A stretch of DNA of 64,000 bases from CAIWTU01 sp963815135 (GCA_963815135.1 CAWFFO010000005.1:62001-126000); one strand, 5' to 3'; shown: positions 34,544-44,710, counted from the first letter of the stretch. The notes: a model not told the origin generated them from the letters alone. Numbers and translations: made by a program.

Positions 34544-35835
34544 CTATTCTGTTATCTTGGCATGGTCTTCAAGGAATTTAATCGTTTTTTCTTCCCGAAT
34601 CTGCTTTAAGAGAGATTCTTTTGCATAAGAATTTCTCTCGTAGAATTTTTCTACCATATCGGAATCCTTATTTGCTCTTTCGGCAATTTCAGCGATTTTA
34701 TCCGTGATTTCTTTTTCTTCAACCGCAATGCCTTCTTTTTTTGCCAATTCTTCCAATAATAGAGTTCCCTTTACCTGCATGATGGCAGTCTCTCTATAAT
34801 CTTCCCTTATTTTCTTTTCGTCAGAACCAATTGCTGCTAAAGACAAATTTTTCATTGCAAGATCATGGGTAATGTTTTCAACAAGGAATTGGAGTTGTTT
34901 TTCGACCAGCGCGTCGGGTACCTCAATCGGATTTTTTTCGATCAGAGCCTTGACCAGGCTGTCATGCAATCCGGATTCTATTTTTGATGTCTCCTGTTTT
35001 TCGTAACCTTCGAACAACTTGGATTTCAATTCATCCAATGTTTCGAATTCACCGAATTGTTTCGCAAAATCGTCATCGAGCGGAGGGAGTTCCTTTGTTT
35101 TGATATCCTTGATTTTCACGTCAAAGGTCACATCTTTGCCTGCTAGTTTTGTAACAAAATATTCTGCCGGGAAGGTAATTTCTATCTTTCCCTCTTGTCC
35201 GACTGACATTCCAATAATCTGGTCTTCAAAGCCGGCAATGAAACTGTTTGAACCAAGTTCCAGCACGTAATCAATTGCAGAACCGTTTTCGAACGGTACA
35301 CCACCTACATAGCCCGTAAAATCCAAGGTGACAATATCGCCAACAGCAGCGGGCCGCTGTTCTTCAAGCGGTTTAATTTCCGCCATTCGCGATTGCATTT
35401 CTTTCAATCTTTCCGAAATAATTTCCTCTCGTTGTGGGAAAAGATTCTCCTTCTTGACCTGAAGACCGATATAATCTCTCAACTTCTATTTCGGGAAGAA
35501 TCTCAACCAGTTGCCTGAATATTTGAAGCGGTTCTCCCTTTTTAACTCTTCACTTTCATCGAGCGGACGGTGAACCGGAAAGATTTTCGTTCATCCAAAG
35601 CCTTGAAATAGGTTTCAGTGAACAAGGTTATTCAGGACGTTCCAGTTCCATCTTACCGCTATAGTGTTTTTCCATATAGGCACTGCGGTGCCTTGCCTTT
35701 TCTGAACCCCTTGATATTGGCGTTCTTCCTGATTTCCTCAAAGGCCTTATCTATTTCCAGCCCGACCCTTTCGGCAGGGATTTCAAAATTGATCTTCTTC
35801 TTGATCTTGCTCAGAGACTCGACCTTAACCTGCAT
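34544..35835 (-). CDS. tig: trigger factor, frame interrupted near its 5' end by about six small indels
   Basis: Ribosome-bound chaperone and prolyl isomerase. The start is the ATG at 35835 (MQVKVESLSKIKKK) with GAGGT a few bases upstream, and the ribosome-docking GFRKGKAP follows. From 35482 the frame is continuous: the FKBP-type domain (IVTLDFTGYVGGVPFENG) and the helical chaperone domain. Frame changes fall near 35685, 35640, 35620, 35541, 35509 and 35479; undoing them restores family text such as VLNNLV, TETYFKALDERK and EIEVRDYIGL. First gene of tig-clpP-clpX-lon and directly downstream of four tRNA genes. Confidence 0.88.
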
Positions 35836-35858
35836 TTTCTACCTCACATGAATTGAAT

Positions 35859-35941
35859 TGGTGCGAGAGAGGGGAGTCGAACCCCTACGGTTGCCCGCTG
35901 GATCCTAAATCCAGTGCGTCTGCCAGTTCCGCCACTCTCGC
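35859..35941 (-). tRNA. tRNA-Leu (UAG)
   Basis: Minus-strand class II tRNA with acceptor GCGAGAG/CTCTCGC, anticodon loop around TTTAGGA reading TAG, a short variable arm, T-arm GGTTCGACTCC and encoded CCA. It lies 23 bp upstream of the tig start. Confidence 0.93.
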
Positions 35942-35965
35942 AACTTTTGATGCACATAGTAATAA

Positions 35966-35984
35966 GCCCCGCTAAACGCGGGGC
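35966..35984 (-). terminator. GC-rich hairpin between tRNA-His and tRNA-Leu
   Basis: Seven-base perfect stem (GCCCCGC with GCGGGGC) and a five-base loop, followed on the minus strand by TTATTACT. The T-run is weak, so it may only attenuate or guide processing. Confidence 0.45.
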
Positions 35985-35996
35985 CTGTTGGTTAAA

Positions 35997-36073
35997 TGGG
36001 GTGGCTAGTGGGATTTGAACCCACGTATGTACGAGTCACAGTCGTAAGTGTTAACCGCTTCACCATAGCCACC
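35997..36073 (-). tRNA. tRNA-His (GUG)
   Basis: Minus-strand cloverleaf with acceptor GTGGCTA/TAGCCAC, the extra 5' G opposite C73, anticodon stem TACGA/TCGTA and loop CTGTGAC reading GTG, T-arm GGTTCAAATCC and encoded CCA. Confidence 0.94.
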
Positions 36074-36085
36074 ATAAATTGGAGT

Positions 36086-36162
36086 TGGCACGCCTGAAGG
36101 GATTCGAACCCCTGACCTACGGATTAGAAGGCCGTTGCTCTATCCAACTGAGCTACAGGCGC
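36086..36162 (-). tRNA. tRNA-Arg (UCU)
   Basis: Minus-strand cloverleaf with acceptor GCGCCTG/CAGGCGT (wobble at the end), anticodon loop CTTCTAA reading TCT, T-arm GGTTCGAATCC and encoded CCA. Confidence 0.94.
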
Positions 36163-36167
36163 AGAGT

Positions 36168-36246
<79 letters not shown>

Positions 36247-36258
36247 TTAAAGAACAGT

Positions 36259-36287
36259 TTTATACCATAATGAATGAGCATATGCAA
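36259..36287 (-). promoter_or_regulatory. promoter of the tRNA Pro-Arg-His-Leu array
   Basis: Minus-strand TTGCAT (36282-36287) and TATAAA (36259-36264) with a 17-base spacer, 12 bases before tRNA-Pro. The rest of the gap up to rdgB (36288-36532) shows no gene or clear structure. Confidence 0.65.
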
Positions 36288-36532
36288 GAGTTTTTTAGTT
36301 TGTACTGATATTTCCGTAAAAAACAGACTATCGGGGGATGAACGGATATATTTCTAGCTCCTGATATTATTGTCTCATAGCATTTATTGAATAACCGGAA
36401 ACCGGATTTTCTAGTCCGTGAAAAGTGTTAATTACATTTCGGACTTTGTTCCAGATATCAGGATTCACAATGCCCGGTTTTAATGCCGCGCCAGGACAGA
36501 ATCTCTTACTGATCTGTTAAATATATGCAAAA

Positions 36533-37132
36533 TTAATTGATATTGTCAATCTGCAAATAGGCCTTAAGTTTTTCAAGAGCCCTGGCTCGGTGGCTGATCA
36601 TGTTCTTTAATTCCGGAGTAAGCTCGGCCAGGGTTTTTCCGTATTCCGGGATGAAAAAAAGTGGATCATAGCCAAAACCGTGACAACCCCTCGGTATGTC
36701 AATAATTATCCCTTCGAGTTTGCCTTCGAATGTCCGGAAAAATCCATCGGGAAAGCATAACGCTATTGCACAGTGAAATGAAGCCGCTCGCTTTTCAACG
36801 GGTATCCCAGACATTTCCATGAGCAGTTTCGCATTGTTATTTTCATCACTTGCATTTTCTCCTGAAAATCTTGCCGAGTATATTCCCGGTCTGCCGTCGA
36901 GTGCATCGACTGCGAGTCCAGAATCGTCGGCAATTACAGGTTTCCCGATTTCCGAGGCTATAGTGCGTGCTTTTTTCAGGGCGTTTTCTTCGAAGGTATG
37001 CCCGTCTTCTATAATTTCAGGAAGCCCAGGAAAATCCGCAAGTGATAATAAAATTTCTATATTACCCTGGAGCACTTGCCGGATTTCTTCAAGTTTTCCT
37101 GAATTGCGGGTGGCAACGATCAGTTCTTTCAT
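36533..37132 (-). CDS. rdgB: XTP/dITP diphosphatase (RdgB/HAM1)
   Basis: 199 residues, normal size. It removes non-canonical purine triphosphates. Motifs are VATRNSGKLEEI at the N-terminus, ADDSGLAVDALDGRPGIYSARF, and the C-terminal GFGYDPLFF and ISHRARALEKL. Its start overlaps the rph stop by four bases, a common rph-rdgB pair. Confidence 0.96.
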   Translation of the reverse strand: MKELIVATRNSGKLEEIRQVLQGNIEILLSLADFPGLPEIIEDGHTFEENALKKARTIASEIGKPVIADDSGLAVDALDGRPGIYSARFSGENASDENNNAKLLMEMSGIPVEKRAASFHCAIALCFPDGFFRTFEGKLEGIIIDIPRGCHGFGYDPLFFIPEYGKTLAELTPELKNMISHRARALEKLKAYLQIDNIN

Positions 37133-37845
37133 TGTCCCAGGGCCGCTTTCTGTATTTCGAAAAGGTGATTGATGCCCTTGATGGCTAGAGAACGCATCGT
37201 ATCCATTTCTTCCAGGCTGAAGGGAGTGATTTCAGCTGTACCCTGCACCTCAACGAAGCGATTGGATGAAGTCATGACGAAATTCATATCAACATCAGCG
37301 GACGAATCTTCCTGATAATTCAGATCGAGAAGGGGACGTCCGTCCACAATGCCGACACTTATTGCCGCAACAGCTTCCTTGAGAGGTGATTCAGCGATAA
37401 TTCCTTCATTGACCAGTTTTCTCAGGGCGTCAGCCAGGGCAACGTATGCGCCGGTAATTGAAGCCGTTCGCGTGCCCCCGTCGGCCTGTATTACGTCACA
37501 GTCCATAAAAATGGTTCTCTCGCCAAGTAGGGGCAGGTTGGTGATTGCACGCAAAGACCTGCCTATGAGTCTTTGTATTTCATGGGTACGCCCACCGACT
37601 TTTCCCTTTGATGACTCGCGTGCGGAACGGGTTTGCGTTGCCCTAGGCAACATCGAATATTCCGCGGTTACCCAACCACTTCCTTTTCCCCGCAGAAACG
37701 GAGGTACGGACTCCTCTACGGAAGCAGTGCATATGACTTTCGTGTCTCCGAATTCGATCAGGACGGATCCTTCGGCATGTTTGATATAATTTTTTGTAAT
37801 TTTAACGTTCCGAAGACTATCCGGTCCATGGCCGCCTATACGCAT
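37129..37845 (-). CDS. rph: ribonuclease PH
   Basis: 238 residues from the ATG at 37845, with GGAGA four bases upstream. The open frame runs to 37971, but that extension is unlike the family, which starts close to RxxxR....R as in MRIGGHGPDSLRNV. Motifs GSVLIEFGDTKVICTASVEE, the basic RSLR and CDVIQADGGTRTASI are present. The enzyme trims tRNA 3' ends by phosphorolysis, which fits the adjacent tRNA genes. Confidence 0.95.
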   Translation of the reverse strand: MRIGGHGPDSLRNVKITKNYIKHAEGSVLIEFGDTKVICTASVEESVPPFLRGKGSGWVTAEYSMLPRATQTRSARESSKGKVGGRTHEIQRLIGRSLRAITNLPLLGERTIFMDCDVIQADGGTRTASITGAYVALADALRKLVNEGIIAESPLKEAVAAISVGIVDGRPLLDLNYQEDSSADVDMNFVMTSSNRFVEVQGTAEITPFSLEEMDTMRSLAIKGINHLFEIQKAALGQ

Positions 37846-38051
37846 AAAATCTCCATAAATTAGTAGTATATATCGAATTGATTTGACTGCGGGTTCGATT
37901 GTCGGGGGATATACCTTTGATGAGTTACAGCACTGAACAGGTCGTGCCCGGGATAAACTTTGCTTCAACAAGGCTACCGTATATGGTCAATCCTTGTCAA
38001 CATGGAATGTCGGGAGAGATTTACAGATTGAACCCGCAGCCGGCTTTATGT

Positions 38052-39107
38052 TTACGAGGTGATCAATTTTTGTGGAGGTGTATAGATAATGTTCAATTCG
38101 CACAAAAGCCTCTTTGTTAACAAGTCCTCAATTTCCTGGAGAATGGTTATTTCAGATTTCACATTATCGAGTTTGCCCCCAGCTGTCATTCCATGCCCTC
38201 CGGCAGTGCCCATTCCAGCTACAAGCCTTTTTGTGAGCTCACCGGCATTTATTTCGTGGCTCGTCGTACGCATGGAAAGGATGACCACATCGTTATAGTG
38301 ACCCATTGATAATACAAGTTTAATACCCTCGAGCCGAATCAGGAAATCAGCAATTTCCGCAACAACTTCGGGGTAACTGATTGCCATCAGGTTGGCAACC
38401 AATATTTCTCCGAATATTTTTGAATTTGTCAGAGCCTTGTGAAGGGTCAGAAAATGTTCTTTGGGCAGTTTAGGGTGGGAAATTTCGTATAACAACTTCT
38501 TGTTGGATAACGGGAATAGCTTCAGGTAGGCATCCCTGTCCGGTCTGTTCGCTTCCCTGCCGAGGTCCTGTGTTTCCGATTTGATTGCATAAAAAAGCGC
38601 TGTAGCCAGCTTGGTACCGATATGAACTGCCTGGGACAGAAGATACTCATATAATATTGTGGCAGTTACCCCGTAATCTTCCCGGATGTCCGACCATTTG
38701 ACATTCATGCTGTTTTTGTGAAACGGGTGATGATCGATAACAACATCGACCTTTACTTCAGGGGGCAGAGAATTGTTGCCTGTTCCAGGCTGCGTATCGA
38801 GCATGCAGATTACACTGAATTCGTTCAGGTCCAGAACGCTCAACGGGGTCAACGTTATTTCAAGCTCCTTTGCCATCGCAATATTTTCGCTTCTGCCGAT
38901 CATTCCTGAAAATGCTATTATTGCTTCCCGGTTTATCTTCGAAACGAAGAGGTGGGAAAGGGCCATTGCAGAAGCAAGGCAGTCCGGGTCCGGATGATCG
39001 TGGATAATTATCAGGATTCTGCCCTGACCCCTTGCCCAGGTGAGCATTTCGTCAGTGAATTTCTTTGCCTTGCAGACTGTTTCCGGTGCATTCTCTTCAA
39101 TTGGCAT
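38052..39107 (-). CDS. DHH/DHHA1 phosphoesterase (NrnA-like)
   Basis: 351 residues. The DHH domain has HDHPDPDCLASA, MLDTQPG and VIDHHPFH; the C-terminal DHHA1 part ends with GGHGMTAGG. Relatives degrade short RNA oligonucleotides, pAp or cyclic dinucleotides. The substrate cannot be chosen from sequence alone. No clear ribosome-binding site precedes the ATG. The 206 bp between it and the rph start contain no supported gene. Confidence 0.88.
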   Translation of the reverse strand: MPIEENAPETVCKAKKFTDEMLTWARGQGRILIIIHDHPDPDCLASAMALSHLFVSKINREAIIAFSGMIGRSENIAMAKELEITLTPLSVLDLNEFSVICMLDTQPGTGNNSLPPEVKVDVVIDHHPFHKNSMNVKWSDIREDYGVTATILYEYLLSQAVHIGTKLATALFYAIKSETQDLGREANRPDRDAYLKLFPLSNKKLLYEISHPKLPKEHFLTLHKALTNSKIFGEILVANLMAISYPEVVAEIADFLIRLEGIKLVLSMGHYNDVVILSMRTTSHEINAGELTKRLVAGMGTAGGHGMTAGGKLDNVKSEITILQEIEDLLTKRLLCELNIIYTPPQKLITS

Positions 39108-39235
39108 TATATTCTCGTTTGAATGGTGGTTATAACGAAATATACATTGGGATTAGATAAAGGCAAGGTATAAACGCAATCTTCCCGAATTTTACTTATA
39201 TACCTACTGTCACAAATGTTGTTGTCCCTTAAAAG

Positions 39236-39264
39236 TTGACAGTATTGGTGGGGTATGATATTCG
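39236..39264 (+). promoter_or_regulatory. candidate sigma-70 promoter of cysE
   Basis: TTGACA (39236-39241) and TATTCG (39259-39264) separated by 17 bases, about 45 bases before the cysE ATG. The -35 box is consensus, the -10 box partial. Confidence 0.5.
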
Positions 39265-39309
39265 AATAAATCATGCTACATTGAAAAAAAACTGAAGAAT
39301 GAGGCCCCC

Positions 39310-39990
39310 ATGTTCAAGAGAATAAAGGAAGATATACAATCGATTTTCGAAAGGGATCCTGCCGCAAGGAGCACTCTCGAAGTCGTTTTGTGTTATCCCG
39401 GCCTGCACGCCGTCTGGATTTACAGAGTAGCCAACTGGTTCTGGAAACGGGAACTTTATTTTCTCGGCAGACTAATTTCCCACTTTGGCAGGTTTTTGAC
39501 AGGTATAGAAATTCATCCCGGAGCCACCATTGGGAGAAAATTTTTCATTGACCACGGCATGGGTGTGGTTATCGGTGAAACCGCCGAAATTGGTGATAAT
39601 GTCACATTGTACCATGGGGTCACCCTGGGTGGTGTGAGCCTGGAAAAGGTAAAGAGGCATCCGACCATAGAGGACAATGTCGTAATAGGTTCCGGAGCGA
39701 AGGTGCTTGGTCCTTTCACAGTGGGAAAGGGAAGCAGGATCGGGTCAAATTCGGTAGTAGTAAAGGAAGTCCCCCCGAATTCGACAGTTGTCGGTGTCCC
39801 GGGACGTATTGTCATGTCATCTGAAAAAGCCACGGAGAAAACGGATCTGGAACATGGCAGACTGCCTGATCCGGAAGCCAAGGCAATCGCATGCCTGTTC
39901 GATCAGGTAAGGGAATTGGAGCGCAAATTCGTTGAATTGACCGGAGCCTACGAAAAAATCAAAAAGAGTTCTGGTTACGGAGAGAAATAA
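39310..39990 (+). CDS. cysE: serine O-acetyltransferase
   Basis: 226 residues. It makes O-acetylserine for cysteine synthesis. An N-terminal helical part precedes left-handed beta-helix hexapeptide repeats (IHPGATIGRKFFIDHG, GVVIGETAEIGDN, LYHGVTLGG). Active-site DHG and HGVTLGG are present. It is the short type lacking the enteric N-terminal extension, with a helical tail at 190-226. GAGG is five to six bases before the ATG. mtaB follows after 42 bp. Confidence 0.93.
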   Translation: MFKRIKEDIQSIFERDPAARSTLEVVLCYPGLHAVWIYRVANWFWKRELYFLGRLISHFGRFLTGIEIHPGATIGRKFFIDHGMGVVIGETAEIGDNVTLYHGVTLGGVSLEKVKRHPTIEDNVVIGSGAKVLGPFTVGKGSRIGSNSVVVKEVPPNSTVVGVPGRIVMSSEKATEKTDLEHGRLPDPEAKAIACLFDQVRELERKFVELTGAYEKIKKSSGYGEK

Positions 39991-40031
39991 TTTACCGGGG
40001 GAATTCATATTTTAACCAGACTGATCAGCAT

Positions 40032-41327
40032 ATGAAAAAAGTTGCTATTACAACACTTGGCTGTAAAACAAATCAGTTCGAGTCCGCTGCAATAATTGAA
40101 TCAGTTAGCAAAAAAGGGTACAGGATTGTTCCTTTTACGGACATTGCTGATGTTTATATTATAAATACCTGTACTGTTACCTCCAGGTCCGACTCGGAAT
40201 CCAGGAGACTCATCCGGCGCGCCCGGAACAGGAATGCTTCAGCCAGAATAGTGGTTACCGGCTGTTATGCGCAATTGGCGCATGAACAAATCAGGGTTAT
40301 GCCCGGGGTAAGTATCATTGTCGGTAATAACGAAAAAAGGGAATTGGCGGACCTTCTGGAAATAATAGATAATGGACCGGTTGTAAAAGTATCAGACATA
40401 TCAAAGCAGCGGCAGGCTGATGGAGTAGTTCTTGAAACCTTTGCCGAGCATACAAGGGCATTTTTGCAGGTCCAGAACGGGTGTGACTCATTTTGTTCTT
40501 ATTGTATCGTGCCTTATGTGCGTGGACGAAGCAGGAGTGTCGAACTGAACGATGCCATAGAAGGTATAAGTTCTTTTGTCGAACAAGGGTTTAAAGAGGT
40601 CGTGTTGACCGGAATTCATCTCGGTATGTACGGCATCGACCTTGATCCTCCAAAAAGCCTTCTGGACCTTCTTTCCGCCGCGGAAGACAGGACCGGCATT
40701 GCCAGGCTGAGAACCGGTTCGCTGGAGCCTGCGGAAATAACCGACCAGCTTGTAGAATTTCTCTCCTCATCCAAAATAATATGTCCACATCTGCATATCC
40801 CGCTTCAAAGCGGCGACGACCAGATACTTTCCAGGATGAACCGCCATTATACAACCAGCCTTTACAGGGATGTCGTCGGGAAACTTATGAAGGCAATTCC
40901 GGGAGTCTGTATCGGAACAGATATTATTGCCGGATTCCCGGGTGAATCCGTGCAGGAGTTTGAAAACACTCTGAATTTTCTCGAATCTCTCCCCTTGGCC
41001 TATTTTCACGTTTTTCCGTTTTCGCCGAGGGAGAAGACCCCTGCCGCTGAAATGAGTGACCGGGTCCCGGGTGACGTTGTCAGGGAGCGGGCGAAAATCC
41101 TCAGAAAATTATCTGAAGTAAAAAAGAAAATCTATCATAAAAGCTTTCTGGGGAAGGAACTGGAAGTGCTGGTACAGAGCTGCGAACAGGACGGCTCCTT
41201 CAAGGGACTTTCAAGAAATTACATCCCGGTCGAATTTTCCGGGAATGGCTGTACCATAAACAGCGAGGTAAAGGTAAAAATAAGAGGGGTAGGGCAGGGT
41301 AAGGTCACGGGTAATATCGTTATCTGA
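40032..41327 (+). CDS. mtaB: tRNA t6A37 methylthiotransferase MtaB
   Basis: 431 residues in the methylthiotransferase layout: UPF0004 domain with TLGCKTNQFES, NTCTVTSRSDSESRR and VTGCYAQ cysteines for the auxiliary cluster; the radical SAM motif CDSFCSYC; and a C-terminal TRAM-like region. The GCKTN form and TVTSRSDSE point to MtaB and not MiaB or RimO. It converts t6A to ms2t6A at tRNA position 37. Confidence 0.92.
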   Translation: MKKVAITTLGCKTNQFESAAIIESVSKKGYRIVPFTDIADVYIINTCTVTSRSDSESRRLIRRARNRNASARIVVTGCYAQLAHEQIRVMPGVSIIVGNNEKRELADLLEIIDNGPVVKVSDISKQRQADGVVLETFAEHTRAFLQVQNGCDSFCSYCIVPYVRGRSRSVELNDAIEGISSFVEQGFKEVVLTGIHLGMYGIDLDPPKSLLDLLSAAEDRTGIARLRTGSLEPAEITDQLVEFLSSSKIICPHLHIPLQSGDDQILSRMNRHYTTSLYRDVVGKLMKAIPGVCIGTDIIAGFPGESVQEFENTLNFLESLPLAYFHVFPFSPREKTPAAEMSDRVPGDVVRERAKILRKLSEVKKKIYHKSFLGKELEVLVQSCEQDGSFKGLSRNYIPVEFSGNGCTINSEVKVKIRGVGQGKVTGNIVI

Positions 41328-41406
41328 TATTTCTTTGAAACGTGCCGATTTCCGGCATTAGATCGCGGTGGTACGTATTTCTTTCCCGGTTGCCTGAATT
41401 CAGTAC

Positions 41407-44400
41407 CTAGTCCGGTTTGCCGATGATAACTTCTCCGGTATCCGTAATAAGTTTGGCCGGGAGCTGAAATACCCTTTTGAAAATGTTGAAAACTCCCTTT
41501 GCCAGCGATTTGAGGGAAATTGGTCTGACATGGGGATTATCCCAGCTTCCCTTGGCTTCAAAATACGCTGTAACCAGGCTCTTGTTCTTCCCCGTAAGCA
41601 CCCACCCGACTATGGGTATATGACTAACTATTTTGTCAACTGTCTGCAGTGGTTTCACTCCCACCGTTAAATCGAGTTTCTCATCGGGTAAATCGAATTT
41701 TCCTAAAACGGAAATATTTATTGCATCGCTGTCGATGAAGAAATCGTCTGTTGTCGCTAATCCGTTCTGAACTGTAAAGGTACCGGTTATCTTGTTGTAG
41801 GGCATCCCGCCAGACACCATGTCGGGAAGCTGGAGTTTGAACAGCTGGGAAACGTTCAATATGGAGAAGATCTTCGAGAGTACAGCAAATTTTTTCAATG
41901 ACCCGTCTTCACAGTGCAGTTTCAGGTTTCCATTTACGGTCTTCTTCATTTGCTGCAAATCATTTCCGTTGGCGGACAATTCTCCTTCCATGGATATTGT
42001 GCCGGTAACTTCCCTTTTGACGTCAAACGATTGCTGAATGCGGGTAGCCGAGAGATTCTTCATATTGAAAGATATTTGGTAGAGGGGTTTTTCGGCTGAA
42101 TTGAAATCCATCAACCCCCTGGCGGACATCGTACCTCCGGCAACTTTTGCTTCAGTTGGCTGAATATGGATGGTCCCGCCCTGGAAAAGCAATGCAGTTT
42201 TGAGTTTTTCGAATGTAATAAGCCTGAATTTCCCTGATTCGGCGTCAAGGGTTACCTTTCCGGAAACCCGAAGTGGAGTTTCTCCCGCCTTTTTCTTCAA
42301 TTCCAGCCCTTTCATGGCAAGCAGGTCGCCAAGATCAAGGAAAGGAGAATTGATGGATATATTCAGAACCGGCTTTTTAAAATCCTCTATAGTGCCTTGT
42401 GCATTGATAACGGATTTACCGGTCATAAATGAAAGATTCCTGATGTGCAGATTTCCGTTTTTAAGGGTGAAACTTCCAAGTACGTTCCGGGCCGGAGTTA
42501 TCGCCGGATTGCCGCGAAACCCGACGTCCGCGAAATCAAGCGAAGGAGATGAAAAAGTAACATCCAGCGCAGGATTTTCGAAACCGGTGAGAGTGCCTTT
42601 TCCGGTAAACATGCTGTTTCCCACTTTTGCGGAAAGCAGTGATGTGGAGAGGGTGTTGTTTGAGAATCCAATTTTCCCATTGATATTTTCAATGTTTTTC
42701 ACGCTTCCCGAGTATTGCAAAGAGACACCTGAAAGGAATAAGCTGCCGTGAAAATCGTTACCGGTTGTTTTCTCCGGGGCGAATTTCCCCTGTATTTCCG
42801 CCTTGACGGCTCCTTTTGCCCTGTATTTTACAATGGCGGGAAACATCTGGGCCACATCCTGAACCGGGAACATATTTGAGCTTATGAAATACTCCAGTTG
42901 TTTCTTCCCCGCCAGTCGATAAGTTCCGGCGGCATTGAGTGACATGGATTTTAGATCGTACTGGATAATCCTTGCATTTATCCCTTCTTTGCCGATGCTC
43001 CCGTTGAAAGCGACCTTGTTTGCCTGTCCCGCCGGTTTGCTGATAATGTCGGAATAATTATAGCCGGCCGCCGAAAGATCCCATTTTCCGTTTAAAAGAT
43101 AGTTCGACGTATTGCCGTTTCCCGACAGGGACAGCGTTGACGGTCCTCTGAAAGCGAATTTTCCGGTTCTGTTATGATCCAGCAGCCATAACACCTCTTC
43201 CCGGTCAGGAGTCATGGTCATTGTGAACGGGTAACTCGAGGGCGTCTTTAAAGGATAATCCTCTATCTTGCCCTCAAGTTTGAAAGGTGAGTTGCCGAAA
43301 CGTCCTTGCATTCCAGTGAGAATGAATTCCTTGCCATGCAGCGCAAGATTGCCATTGATACTGTTGAACCCGGGAATTTCATTACCGAAGGAAACAAGAC
43401 CGCGATCGACTGTTCCCCTGATTGCAAGGACATTATAATTGGTACCGTTTTCCATGTGGGCGATCTGACTTACCCGTCCTTCGAGTGTTCCATCCTGAAG
43501 TTTGTAAGTACCGCCCAGTATGCGTTTTTCGATGAATTTTGAAGTTTCATCAGGGATAATTCCGTATGGAATATATTTTGCGAATTCTTCCAGCCTGAAG
43601 TGATTTGTGACCGCTTTCGCGGAAATGAACAGATCGTCGCTGTAAATATCCTTCAAGGCGCAGCTTCCCTTTACCGAAAGATTATCAACGTCCAGCGCCA
43701 GACGTTTGACAACAAGATCCCTGGGGGTAAGTTGCATGTTGTATTTTACGAGAACTTTTTTCGGAGTAAGAACAGAGTGAAATACCTGGGGGTAATCAAA
43801 ATAAAGTCTCGTTATTTCCGCTGTTCCTGAGGACGAGAAATCTGTTAATTTGCCTTTAAAGGTGGAATCGATATCGATATTTCCGAGAATTTTCCGAAAA
43901 GGGACATAGCGGCTGTAATAATCCCAATAGCGGCTTGTATCAAGATTTGCCGCCGTTACTTGTATGTCAAGATCGGTGTCATGAAGCGGCTTGTTTCTTG
44001 ATGGCAGATTTGCCGTTCCTGATACTACTATTTTGCCATTTCCGGCTTTTTCAGGGATAGTGGCGGATAATCTGAATATTGAGCTTTTTCCCCTGATTAA
44101 TCTACTTAGGAAAAGATCTATATTATTCAGGGAAAAATTTACACCCTGTTGTGATATCGCCCGATCTGCAAACCTGGCGGAACCGTTTCTTATTCTTACG
44201 CTTCTGATAAGAAGAGGAATTCCCTCCCCGTTGCCCTCCAGGATATCGCTGAAATTGAACTTGCCGTTTTCGAAACGTATTAGATTGATATAGGGATTTG
44301 TGAGTCGGACTTCCTTCAAAACCAGCCTTTTTTCGAGCAACGGCAATAAAGCGATTCTGATGTCGATCCGTCCGGATGAAACGAATACGGTAGATCCGTC

Positions 44401-44625
44401 TTTTTCCATGATGGCAGCCTTGGTAAATATGAAGGAGGCCCCGTTCCCGAGGGAAAAACTTCCGGTTTTATAGGTGACGCGCCTGTTCAGTGCCTTTTCG
44501 ACCGTTGAAATAATGACGTCTTTATAGGTGTCCAGATAAAGAAGTCTGCTGACGATCAATATCAGGCATGCCGCCAGCGCCAACAGGATCATTAGACAAA
44601 GAGATATCAGAAATGTTTTTTTCAT
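41407..44625 (-). CDS. large AsmA-family inner-membrane/periplasmic protein
   Basis: About 1072 residues. An N-terminal membrane helix (FLISLCLMILLALAACLIL) is followed by a very long beta-rich periplasmic part with repeated domain elements typical of AsmA/TamB-type proteins, closing with an AsmA C-terminal region (LPDMVSGGMPYNKITGTF, DAINISVLGKFDLPDEKLDLTVGVKPL). These proteins are thought to move phospholipids between membranes. The frame opens at 44682; ATG 44625 before KKTFLISL is preferred since it starts right at the membrane helix, but ribosome-binding signals are weak for all choices. Confidence 0.85.
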   Translation of the reverse strand: MKKTFLISLCLMILLALAACLILIVSRLLYLDTYKDVIISTVEKALNRRVTYKTGSFSLGNGASFIFTKAAIMEKDGSTVFVSSGRIDIRIALLPLLEKRLVLKEVRLTNPYINLIRFENGKFNFSDILEGNGEGIPLLIRSVRIRNGSARFADRAISQQGVNFSLNNIDLFLSRLIRGKSSIFRLSATIPEKAGNGKIVVSGTANLPSRNKPLHDTDLDIQVTAANLDTSRYWDYYSRYVPFRKILGNIDIDSTFKGKLTDFSSSGTAEITRLYFDYPQVFHSVLTPKKVLVKYNMQLTPRDLVVKRLALDVDNLSVKGSCALKDIYSDDLFISAKAVTNHFRLEEFAKYIPYGIIPDETSKFIEKRILGGTYKLQDGTLEGRVSQIAHMENGTNYNVLAIRGTVDRGLVSFGNEIPGFNSINGNLALHGKEFILTGMQGRFGNSPFKLEGKIEDYPLKTPSSYPFTMTMTPDREEVLWLLDHNRTGKFAFRGPSTLSLSGNGNTSNYLLNGKWDLSAAGYNYSDIISKPAGQANKVAFNGSIGKEGINARIIQYDLKSMSLNAAGTYRLAGKKQLEYFISSNMFPVQDVAQMFPAIVKYRAKGAVKAEIQGKFAPEKTTGNDFHGSLFLSGVSLQYSGSVKNIENINGKIGFSNNTLSTSLLSAKVGNSMFTGKGTLTGFENPALDVTFSSPSLDFADVGFRGNPAITPARNVLGSFTLKNGNLHIRNLSFMTGKSVINAQGTIEDFKKPVLNISINSPFLDLGDLLAMKGLELKKKAGETPLRVSGKVTLDAESGKFRLITFEKLKTALLFQGGTIHIQPTEAKVAGGTMSARGLMDFNSAEKPLYQISFNMKNLSATRIQQSFDVKREVTGTISMEGELSANGNDLQQMKKTVNGNLKLHCEDGSLKKFAVLSKIFSILNVSQLFKLQLPDMVSGGMPYNKITGTFTVQNGLATTDDFFIDSDAINISVLGKFDLPDEKLDLTVGVKPLQTVDKIVSHIPIVGWVLTGKNKSLVTAYFEAKGSWDNPHVRPISLKSLAKGVFNIFKRVFQLPAKLITDTGEVIIGKPD

Positions 44626-44710
44626 GGTCAATCTTTTCTCAGGTTTGAATTGCATCGGATTTTTCTGCCGGATATGAAACATGAGAGTTACGTTAATATT
44701 CTCCGAGGCA

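Noticed and set aside
30212..35835. True pseudogene cluster of lon-clpX-clpP-tig
   Set aside because: Only small indels occur, residues on either side are perfectly conserved and no stops arise by substitution, which fits sequence error better than decay; kept as a finding because it cannot be settled here.
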